Source: Cervus elaphus
Lineage: Eukaryota; Chordata; Mammalia; Artiodactyla; Cervidae
NCBI RefSeq assembly: GCF_910594005.1
Contig: NC_057816.1
Span: forward strand, 41,564,797 to 41,628,796
DNA: 64,000 nucleotides
Reading direction: 5' to 3'
Made by a program: the position numbers and the translations under genes. Positions 55,899 through 64,000 of this stretch are shown here, piece after piece; the stretch's first letter is position 1; each line of letters begins with the position of its first letter. Below the pieces are notes generated by a model. It saw only the letters and a program-made list of their open reading frames with translations, made no database searches and was not told where the DNA came from.

Positions 55899-57175
55899 TC
55901 CTATCTCTGTTACCCTCTTATGGTAGAGATACAATAGTACAATGAATAAAAATAACATTAAGAATAAGGGAAGTCACTTAAACACCCGAAGTTGTTGTGG
56001 AAAAGAATTGAGAAATGTATAGGCTTTTAAGTCATTATAGAGGCATAAAGAAATGTTATTGAAAAAGTCAAGAGAAGGTGGCTATGAGGGTGGATTTTAG
56101 TTAAATGATATTTTTAGTTTGTTTTCTAAGTATCTGGGACTTTGAAATACGCAAAGCAACACAGAGATGCCACATTATATCATCTCTGGAATTTAGAAAT
56201 ATTTATTAAATGGCTGTATAAGTGATTTAATTTTTCTATAATGTCAATAATTTTCAACTGGAGATTATATCGAGTTGACATTAAGAAATGCAAATTCCAC
56301 AAATATTTATTGAATATAATCACTGTACCTGGTGTAGGTAATAGAGAAAACAACTTTAGTTTAAAAAAAATTAACAAACAGAAAGCTCAACTAAATAGTC
56401 AGGAGACCAGAAGAGGCGTGCACACTGCAGTGACAGCAGACCACAGCAGGGAGAAGAGAGACTCCTCTGCTTTTCTGGCAAGGACTCAGCCAGTGAAAAG
56501 CCAGGGACTCTGTTTCCTTAGCACTAGTTATTTAGAAATAACTAGCAGTCTGTTTATGGCAACATCTTTGTGGTTCGTGCAGGGTCCAGGGAAGACCCCT
56601 GGAGGCTGGTGAGCAAACAGCTGAGTCCATCAAACTCACAGCTTTTCTCAGCAACCCTGGAGTCTGAAGTTCTCTCTCTCCTGGATCCAAGATCATGTCC
56701 TCTGCATTTGAAGATCTCCAGGCTTTATCTGGGACCTATTTTAAGGTTTCATCCTTTTTGTTTAAGGCCTTGTTCTGTACGTGAATACTTGTTTGATACA
56801 AGCCTGATTCCGAGATCACACTGTTTCAAACGAAACTGGATGAGAAGGCTTTAGCTGAGTATTTTGGAAACAGGGGTTGTTTCACCAAAACTGTACCAGT
56901 TCAGCCTTTGGTCCTTGTGTTTGGAATAGGGGATATTCTATGGGAACTGCAGCCTGACTACTCCAGGACCAAGCTGTCCCCTTAGAACTAGCTACTATTA
57001 GACCTGAAGCTATTTGAGCCACAGACTGTTTAACTGAGTTGTGTGAACTTCAAATTGTTAAAGTGGTTTGAAGATTAATATTTTACTTTAGAGAAAAATC
57101 CTGGAGAAATGAGTTCCCAGTTATGTAAACATTTTGAGGGCATCCCTCAGAGGGATTTTGGTCAACTTTATGTTT
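55899..57175. other. Unassigned DNA
   Basis: No gene or young repeat recognised. A 123-residue frame (56241-56612) has no motif. Confidence 0.4.
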
Positions 57176-57489
57176 AAAAATGATACAAATAAACTTATTT
57201 ACAAAACAGAAAGAGACTCAGACTTGGAGAAGGAATTTATGATTAGGAGGGTAGAAGGTGGAGGAAAGGAGAGTTAGGGCATTTGGGGCTGACGTGTTTA
57301 CACTGTTATATTTCAGGTGGATAACCAACAAGGGCCTTCTGTGCAGCCCAGGGAACTCTGCTCAATACTCTGCAACAACCTAACTGGGAAAAGAATCTGA
57401 AGATGAATAGATGTGTGTATATCACTTCATTTACACCTGAAACCGACACAACATTGTTAATCAACTATGCTCCAATATAAAATAAAAAA
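57176..57489 (+). mobile_element. Cetartiodactyl L1 3' UTR, plus strand
   Basis: 'aaacttatttacaaaacaga', 'ttggggctgacgtgtttaca', 'ggtggataaccaacaagggc', 'cagggaactctgctcaatac' and 'actatgctccaatataaaat' follow the 3' end of an older cetartiodactyl L1. Confidence 0.85.
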
Positions 57490-57566
57490 GCAAGCTCCGG
57501 GAGTTGGTGATGGACAGGGAAGCCTGGCAGAGAGTCAGACAGACTGAGCGACTGAACTGAACTGAC
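57490..57566 (+). mobile_element. BovB LINE 3' tip, internally deleted
   Basis: 'gcaagctccgggagttggtg' to 'gactgaactgaactga', missing the 'ctgcagtccatggggtcgca' block. Near-identical 'aaaataaaaa(a)g' at both sides (about 57479-57490 and 57567-57577) is the TSD, derived from the L1 tail. Confidence 0.9.
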
Positions 57567-57664
57567 AAAATAAAAAGTTAACAAGAGAAGACTGTGGTAT
57601 TGCCTCCTGCACATTTCTAACAAAGGCCCAACCTGACCAAAGGCAGCTTACATCAGCGGCCATT

Positions 57665-58925
57665 ATGGGGAACTTTCGAAATCCCCGAACTTAATTTTTT
57701 TAAACTGAATTGGATTAGTCCTAAAATTTCCAAAACTGAATGGTATGCCTGTTTCAATGGGTATTTCAAAGCTTCCAAACATTATCATGAACCTAAAATT
57801 GCCTCTCTGAAAATAAGGTTTTGAGGTGACCTGAGGTAAGCAGATGACTAAAGAAAGGTAAAGTGGCTCCTGAAGCCTCAGGCTCTTCTCCCTTGATTTC
57901 TTTAGTCTCGTGTTCCTTCCTCGCTTCGACGCTGCCTGTACCTCCTCTATACCCTCAGATCCCTCACACTAATTTTCTCCCTATAGCTTCCTTTTCCTGG
58001 AAATTCTTCCCACTCCTTTTTCCTCTGAATTCATCAAAACATGCCAGAAATTAAACCCTTAACTTACATTCCCAGGACTAAAGCAGAATTGCAAGTGCAG
58101 TCAAAGATTTTCCCAAGGTAACCAAAGACTCTCACAAACTCGCTAAGGAACTTAATATAGTCATTCAAACATCTCGATCTGGTTTCTCTGACTTACACCA
58201 GTTAGTTCATATGCTTGTTGGTGAAGGCCAGGCCCATCATTGGCTGAAAACAGCTAGTTGGGAAAATCCTGAAAAGTCTCTAGAATTACAACACACTAAC
58301 TTATTTTATTATCATGCTTGGGCAGTTGCTAGGGAACCTCATCAAGCAATCCTAGAGCTTTTCCAAAGCCTGTTGGTTGGAACAAAATTCAGTCTTGCCC
58401 ACAAAAATCTGATGAAACTGTTCATCATGACTATCACAATTGACCTCAGATTCTTTTAAACAAAATTTGGGTTGGTCTTCCTTCAGTTGTTGATTTCACC
58501 CAGGTAGCTTTCAATTCCATGTTTATTAATGGGCTGCACCAGGACCTGTCCCTTCTAGTAAAGAGGGCAAGGATGGAATGGAAAGCTGTGTCCACTCTAG
58601 AATGAGGTAATATGGCAAACCAGTGCTTCCTCGCACTCTGGATGAGTCACCTAAAAGAAAGACTGCTAAAATTCTTAACTTCCTCAACTGCAGCAAATGA
58701 AGGCCCCCAAATGAAACTAAAACCTTCCTAGCTTCTGCTATTATTGCCAAGAGTTCAGGGCACTGGAAAAGAGACTGTTACAAATTTAATCATTCTAGAC
58801 GCCTTTGGCCTTCCAGCCATCCTTTCCAGCACCCTCCCAATTCTCAATGTCAGGGCTCTGAGGAACTGCAGGAGCTCTTCCCAATCTCCCTCTTAATGGG
58901 CTTGGAGAAACACGTCTCCAAACTG
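57665..58925 (+). pseudogene. ERV gag remnant
   Basis: The gag start is suggested by an ATG at 57665 followed by Gly-Asn, as in myristoylated gag proteins. A proline-rich matrix/p12-like stretch is readable at 57863-58054. A capsid-like stretch (58211-58459, including 'GEGQAHHWL' and 'WENPEKSLEL') resembles class I ERV gag. Near 58735-58785 the Cys/His residues of a zinc knuckle are present but fall in two frames because of a single-base shift. Many stops lie between these pieces. Family assignment rests on recalled motifs. Confidence 0.75.
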
Positions 58926-59165
58926 GGGGTGCACCTCTTCCCATCCTAATTAACACCAGAGCCACACTCTCGGTGCTCAACCTCATTACTGTGAATGAGT
59001 CCCTGCCTTGAAGTACTAAAACAGTTTAAACAGTGGAGACCTCTAATAAACCTCAAGACGTACCCATGTCTAAACCTATTCTCTTTTGCCAGGGCTCCTT
59101 GAGAGATATACATACCGCTTTCTCCTTAGTTCCTCTGCCCCTGTCCATTTATAAGGTCAAGACTT
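58926..59165 (+). pseudogene. ERV protease remnant
   Basis: Near 58945-58970 the translated sequence is LINTRATLSVL. It aligns with the retroviral aspartic-protease active-site region, but the catalytic Asp reads Asn and the following Gly reads Arg. Stops follow within 20 codons. The position between gag and RT fits a protease. Confidence 0.65.
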
Positions 59166-59447
59166 CTTTCTCCCCAAAGAAAAATCATTCTAGAATTCAA
59201 CAGTAGTTATCAAAATAATTAATCAGGTGAATTAAATAAACCTTTGGTATATTTTATTTATCTCTCATGGTACTAAAGATGACTATGGAAAAACCAATCA
59301 CTTCTCCCTATGAAATCAGATATCACCCTCTTTATGGGTAAAGTCTACAGCTGAAATTGGAAAAATTCACAGTGCACCTTCTATCAAAATGTAAGTAGAT
59401 CCTTCAAAACCTCTTCCCAGTATTAATCAATATCCTAAAAGTAAAAG

Positions 59448-60582
59448 CTGGATCATTGAAAAAGCAAGAGAGTTCCAGAAAAACATCTATTTCTGCTTTA
59501 TTGACTATGCAAAGCCTTTGACTGTGTGGATCACAATAAACTGTGGAAAATTCTGAAAGAGATGGGAATCCCAGACCATCTGACCTGCCTCTTGAGAAAC
59601 CTGTATGCAGGTCAGGAAGCAACAGTTAGAACTGGACATGGACCAACAGACTGGTTCCAAACAGGAAAAGGAGTACATCAAGTCTGTATATTGTCACCCT
59701 GCTTATTTAACTTATATGCAGAGTACATCACGAGAAACGCTGGGCTAGAAGAAGCACAAGCTGGAAGCAAGATTGCCGGGAGAAATATCAATAACCTCAG
59801 ATATGCAGATGACACCACCCTTATGGCAGAAAGTGAAGAGGAACTGAAAAGCCTCTTGATGAAAGTGAAAGAGGACAGTGAAAAAGTTGGTTTAAAGCTC
59901 AACATTTAGAAAACTAAGATCATGGCATCTGATCCCATCACTTCATGGGAAATAGATGGGGAGACAGTGGAAGCAGTGTCAGACTTTATTTCTTTGGGCT
60001 CCAAAATCACTGTGGATGGTGACTGCAGCCATGAAATTAAAAAACACTTACTCCTTGGAAGGAAAGTTATGACCAACCTAGACAGCATATTGAAAAGCAG
60101 AGACATTACTTTGCCAACAAAGGTCCATTTGGTCTAGGCTATGGTTTTTCCAGTGGTCATGTATGGATGTGAGAGTTGGACTGTGAAGAAAGCCGAGAGC
60201 AAAAGAATTGATGCTTTTGAACTGTGGTGTTGGAGAAGACTCTTGAGGGTCCCTTGGACTGCAAGGAGATCCAACCAGTCCATCCTAAAGGAGATCACTC
60301 CTGGGTGTTTTTTGGAAGGACTGATGCTGAAGCTGAAACTCCAGTACTTTGGCCACCTCAGGTGAAGAGTTGACTTATTGGAAAAGACCCTGATGCTGGG
60401 AGGGGTTGGGGGCAGGAGGAGAAGGGGATGACAGAGGATGAGATGGCTGGATGGCATCACCGACTCGATGGGCATGAGTTTGAGTAAAGGGAGCTGGTGA
60501 TGGACAGGGAGGCCTGGCGTGCTGCGATTCATGGGGTCGCAAAGAGTCGGACACGACTGAGCGACTGAACTGGACTGAACTG
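59448..60582 (+). mobile_element. BovB LINE in ERV pol, plus strand, with TSD
   Basis: From 'ctggatcattgaaaaagcaa' to 'ctgaactggactgaactga'. Direct repeats 'aaaagtaaaag' (59437-59447) and 'aaaagtaaag' (60583-60592) mark the target site in the ERV. It carries the 'gggaggggttggggg' variant and the 'ctcctgggtgtt' variant of the C-terminal region. Confidence 0.95.
59526..59909 (+). pseudogene. BovB reverse transcriptase fragment
   Basis: The 127-residue frame covers the RT second half: DHNKLWKILKEMGIPDHLTC, QVCILSPCLFNLY, NINNLRYADDTTLMAES, ending LNI and then TAG at 59907-59909. Upstream, one base is missing in the FIDYA region (near 59508), so the first catalytic motif is out of frame. A second frame picks up after the stop (59922-60137). 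Confidence 0.92.
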
Positions 60583-60850
60583 AAAAGTAAAGAAATCCTT
60601 TAAGACTTAGAGCCCATAATAGAAAATTACAAACCTCAAAGCCTCTTTATCCCTCATATTTGTCCTACTAATATTTCTGTTTTACAGATGAAAAACCTAA
60701 AGGCCCCGGGTGGAGGTCTGTCCAGGACATCTGAGCAATAAACAACATCGCTTTCCCTTGACACCTTTTTCCTAACCTTCATTTGTCATTAACATCCATT
60801 TCTATAGAAAGAGAATTTCTTATTTTATTGTCTTATGCAGTGTATAAATC

Positions 60851-61371
60851 CATGGAAGAAAAACTACGACAAACCTGGGCAGTGTATTAAAAAGCAGAGA
60901 CACTACTTTGCTGACAGAGGTCCGTCTAGTCAAAACTATGGTTTTTCCAGTAGTCATGTATGGATGTGAGCATTGGACCATAAAGAAGGCTGAGCAATGA
61001 AGAATTGATGCTTTTGAACTGTGGTGTTGGACAAGACTTTTAAGAGTCCCTTGGACAGCAAGGGACCAGTCAATCCTAAAGGAAATCAACCCTGAATATT
61101 GATTGGAGGGACTGAGGCTGAAGCTGAAGCTCCAATACTTTGGCCAGCTGATGTGAAGAACTGACTCATTAAAAAATACCCTGATGCTGGGAAAGATTAA
61201 AGGCAGGAGGAGAAGGGGATGACAGAGGATGAGATGGTTAGATGACATCACTGACTCGATGGACATGAGTTTGAGTAAGCTCCGGGAGATGGTGATGCAC
61301 AGGGAGGCCTGGCGTGCTGCAGTCCATGGGGTCGCAAAAAGTCAGACACGACTGAGCGACTGAGCAACAAC
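60851..61371 (+). mobile_element. Second BovB 3' end in ERV pol, plus strand
   Basis: From 'catggaagaaaaactacgac' to 'gcgactgagcaacaac'. It carries the 'gggaaagattaaagg' variant and a 'gagcaacaac' tail, so it is a different BovB type from the neighbour at 59448. The ERV DNA on its right is a second copy of the ERV DNA to the right of the first BovB. Confidence 0.93.
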
Positions 61372-62766
61372 AAAAAGCAAGGAAGCCCTTTAAGACGTAA
61401 AACTCATATTAGAAAATTACAAACCCCAAGGCCTCTTTATCCCTCAGATTTGTCCTTCTAATATTTCTATTTCACAGATGAAAAGCCTAAAGGCCAAGGG
61501 TAGAGGTCTGTCCAGGACATCTGAGCAATAAACAACATTGTTATCCCTTGACACCTTGTTGTTCCTAACCTTCATTTGTTATTAGCATCAATTTCCGCCA
61601 AAAGCCAAATTTTTGTTGCATTGACTTATGCAGTGTATTCTTTAGTTGTCTCATTGGTGAAGCTGGCCATACATTTCTGCCTTTGTTTGGGAAGAAAAAC
61701 AATTCACCTGGATGGTAAAGCCTCAGGGTTTTACTGACAGTCCTCCTTATTTCGCAAAACTGCCAAAGGCTGATCTGGATGGTGTAAGTTCCTAGAGGTC
61801 CTACTTTGCTGTAATATGTGGATAATTTGCTTCTTTGCTTCCCTTCTCAAACTTCTTCACAGGAAGACAGCAGCCACATGCTAAAGGTTTTAACCTTAAA
61901 GGGACATAAGTTTCCCCTCAAAAATTGCCCAGATCCTGGTTTGATATTTACGGCATCTGACATCAGAAGAAGGGCTACAACTAGGTTCAGATGGACTTCA
62001 TAAGTGCCCCAAGTGTTCCCAAATACAAAGGTAACTGACTGCCGCAAGGTTTTCTTGAGAGAGTTCGTTAATCCCCAAACTGGAATCCAAATATGTCTCT
62101 TGCAGCTAAAACTCTGTGGGTTCTACTAAACAACAACAGCCTTGACCCAATCTAAGGGGAAGAACTGGATGACAGAGCCTTTAAAACCTTAAAGGGGAGT
62201 TTGATGGACCCACCTGCTCCTGGGCAGCCCAATTATCAGATGCCTGCAAAGAGGAAGAGAACGACCTTGGACTGCCACCCTAACACACGGGGCCCAGCGT
62301 CAACACGTACGGCCTAACAGTCAGCTCGCGGGTTCTGTGTCACAGGGATCTGCCGCCTTTGAGCCACTGAGTCCACCGCCTCTCTGGCTAAGACCACCAG
62401 GGAAACTGTTATGGGGCCCCGTGGCCATTTCTGCCCCTCACACAGTAGACGCGCTCTTACACTCTCATCATATTTCTCAGTCAGCCACCTTACTTCCTGT
62501 GAAGTGCTTCTGGTAACTGTTCTTCTCATAACACTTTGACATGGTGAAAACCTGAACCCAGCTACTCTTTCCTCTTCATCACCAGTGAATGTTTATGACA
62601 GCATAACGCCAATGGACCACCTCCTGACTCCTTGTGTTCATCTACAGGGAATACCTCTGGGTAACGCTGACTTCTCATGGTTCACTCACTGCACCTATTT
62701 AAAAGCTGACGATGGCAAACGTTGTGTTGGGGTAGTTCCTTTTAATGTTGTTGAGGTAGTATGCTT

Positions 62767-63003
62767 GCTAAGTCACTTCAGTGGTGTCTGACTCTGTGCG
62801 ACCCCATCCCTGGGATTCTCCAGGCAAGAACACTGGAGTGGGTTGCCATTTCCTTCTCCAATGCATAAAAGTGAAAAGTGAAAGTGAAGTCGCTCAGTCA
62901 TGTCTGACTCTTCGCGACCCCATGGACTGCAGCCCACCAGGCTCCTCCGTCCATGGGATTTTCTAGGCAAGAGTACTGGAGTGGGGTGCCGTTGCCTTCT
63001 CTG
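62767..63003 (-). mobile_element. Bov-A2-type SINE in ERV RNase H, minus strand
   Basis: Reversed dimer: a partial monomer ('gtctgactctgtgcgacccc', 'gttgccatttccttctcc') is followed by 'gtcgctcagtcatgtctgac', 'ctgcagcccaccaggctcct' and a full second head-less monomer. The direct repeat 'gaggtagt(a/t)tgctt' at 62753-62766 and 63004-63017 is the TSD (one mismatch). The ERV frame can be followed across it. Confidence 0.93.
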
Positions 63004-63071
63004 GAGGTAGTTTGCTTACCTATGGTTATTTAGGTCCACCAGGCTGTATTATATGTTCTTATGTGGGCTTG

Positions 63072-63294
63072 TAGTGCTTCCCTGGTGGCTCAGTAGTAAA
63101 TAATTCACCTGCCAGTGAAGCAGATGCAGCTTCGATCCCTGGGTTGGGAAGATCCCCTGGAGAAGGAAATAGCAACTCACTCCAGCATTCTTGCCATGAA
63201 AATCCCATGGACAGAGGAGCCTGGTGAGCTACAGTGCATGTGGTCACATACATGTAGAGTTGGACACCACTGACTGACTAAATAACAATTAACG
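63072..63294 (+). mobile_element. Bov-tA SINE, plus strand, with 11-bp TSD
   Basis: 'tagtgcttccctggtggctc' to 'ggacaccactgactgactaa', between perfect direct repeats 'atgtgggcttg' at 63061-63071 and 63295-63305. Confidence 0.96.
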
Positions 63295-63325
63295 ATGTGG
63301 GCTTGACCTTCTTTAGGAAAATACT

Positions 63326-64000
63326 CAGTCTGTTACTGGGATTTCCTTCCTGGTTTTATTTTTTTCACTTTTTCACCTCCTTCTGGTGGATGAGCTAAAC
63401 TCCGCAGTGGTGAGAGGCAGTGAGTAGAGGCACTGTCCTGGTGTTGGGTAGAGACATCTGGTCCACTTCTGTCTTCTGTCCTGTGTGGGTGTCAACACCT
63501 TTTAGGCTTTCAGCACTGGTGTTTGATTGTATGCTTGTATACAGGGGCTCTGCTGAGGTCCTCCTGGGTTTACCATGGCCACTGGTCAACAGGCCCACAT
63601 CTTCTAGTCTGCCTAATCTCAGTCTTTGTATTGCTCTCCTGGGACACAGAAAACCTTTCTCTACCACTCTGTGAGGGCTTGAATTCTGCTGATGCTTTAG
63701 GTCCATTTGTCAAGTTTGGCCACTCAGACTATTCTGCTCTTCCATAGTTACCGGGACCAAGCAAACAGCTTCTCTACAGGGCTTTCTGCCTGGGAAATGA
63801 GACAAACATCCTCTCTGGGGATTCTATCATTTCCCTTTGAGAGGATTTGCTCTAGAGTTAGGGACTGAAGACAGTGAACTCTCTGCCCACAAACTGTAAA
63901 TCATTTACTGTTTTTCTCTATTTTCTGTATACATGAACAAGAAGTGCTTCCCTGATAAATTATTTTATCTCCTCATCTTGTACAAAGAAAACTTGTCTTA
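63326..64000. other. Unassigned DNA
   Basis: The ERV signal fades here. Frames of 84 and 74 residues (63420-63747) have no motif I recognise, and the two strands are open over the same stretch. Confidence 0.4.

Larger units (their letters stand above)
59280..62760 (+). pseudogene. ERV pol remnant (RT and RNase H start), interrupted
   Basis: The RT N-terminal region is recognisable at about 59340-59447. It continues after the BovBs (one 260-bp piece appears twice, 60584-60850 and 61372-61640) and reaches the catalytic box at 61815-61826, which reads YVDN instead of YVDD. A connection region follows. The start of RNase H is at about 62585-62760, where the catalytic Asp of the usual FTDG-type motif reads His (FTHC, near 62687). 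Stops are frequent throughout, so the enzyme is inactive by several independent lesions. Confidence 0.8.
57578..63325 (+). mobile_element. Decayed class I endogenous retrovirus (gag-pro-pol)
   Basis: Once two BovBs (59448-60582, 60851-61371) and two SINEs (62767-63003, 63072-63294) are set aside, the remaining plus-strand DNA carries gammaretrovirus-like gag, protease, reverse transcriptase and the start of RNase H in the usual order. All frames have stops and frameshifts. I found no flanking LTRs, primer-binding site or env. It starts next to the A-rich end of an L1/BovB cluster and fades out after about 63325, so both ends are probably lost. No functional product is possible. Confidence 0.8.

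Noticed and set aside
57578..63325. Endogenous retrovirus as a possibly functional provirus
   Set aside because: Several catalytic residues are lost, stops and frameshifts are frequent, no LTR pair or env is present, and four later elements interrupt it.
1..64000. CRISPR arrays, operons, phage or bacterial defence systems
   Set aside because: The repeats are dispersed eukaryotic retroelements of 70-2000 bp, not short regular arrays. There are no tightly spaced genes or ribosome-binding sites. The window is mammalian.
1..64000. tRNA genes at SINE heads
   Set aside because: Bov-tA and CHR heads derive from tRNAs and keep pieces of the A and B boxes (e.g. 'ggttcgatccc'), but they sit in SINE bodies and no complete stand-alone tRNA cloverleaf was seen.

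Overview
This window is nuclear genomic DNA from a ruminant, almost certainly a bovid (cattle, buffalo, sheep or goat; the sequence alone does not let me choose). It contains many copies of the BovB (RTE-type) LINE and the tRNA-derived Bov-tA/Bov-A2 SINEs. It also has a bovid-type L1 3' end, CHR-type tRNA-Glu SINEs shared by cetartiodactyls, and older mammalian repeats (MIR, L2, MLT1/MaLR, old L1). I recognise no complete host gene. The only hint of one is a possible first exon with a GC-rich upstream block near 1.56-1.81 kb, ending in a good splice donor. Most long open frames here lie inside retroelements.

Layout. 1-7 kb: AT-rich sequence with MIRs, a Bov-tA, a short BovB and three MaLR-type LTRs, two of them convergent. 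7.1-9.3 kb: a BovB with a Bov-A2 inserted in it, a CHR SINE and a BovB 3' end. 9.5-16 kb: several SINEs, including one with an inverted 5' part and one nested inside another in opposite orientation, and an L2 split by two tandem SINEs. 18.3-19.3 kb: a BovB whose catalytic YADD region is replaced by a small palindromic patch. 20-29 kb: SINEs, an old L1 3' end, MIRs, and an unrecognised CpG-rich block of about 400 bp inside a MIR. 29.5-38.2 kb: L1 3' tails, L2/MIR relics, SINEs and BovB ends. 38.25-41.03 kb: a BovB split by a 1.9-kb L1 with a 9-bp target duplication. 43.0-43.7 kb: a solo LTR inside a SINE. 44-48.6 kb: SINEs, L2s and two BovBs, one with a 5' inversion. 48.6-51.7 kb: the longest stretch I could not assign. 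51.7-57.6 kb: an L1 with a SINE in it, and a 1.56-kb BovB with much of its reverse transcriptase readable. 57.6-63.3 kb: a decayed class I endogenous retrovirus (gag, protease, reverse transcriptase, start of RNase H) broken by two BovBs and two SINEs, with part of its RT present twice.

Nothing here forms a working multi-gene system. The interest lies in the nesting order of the elements, the rearrangements inside them, the duplicated ERV/BovB junction, the CpG-rich block at 24.4-24.8 kb and the possible exon at 1.7 kb. Family names come from my recall of consensus sequences, and element edges are good to about 5-20 bases unless a target-site duplication (TSD) is given.
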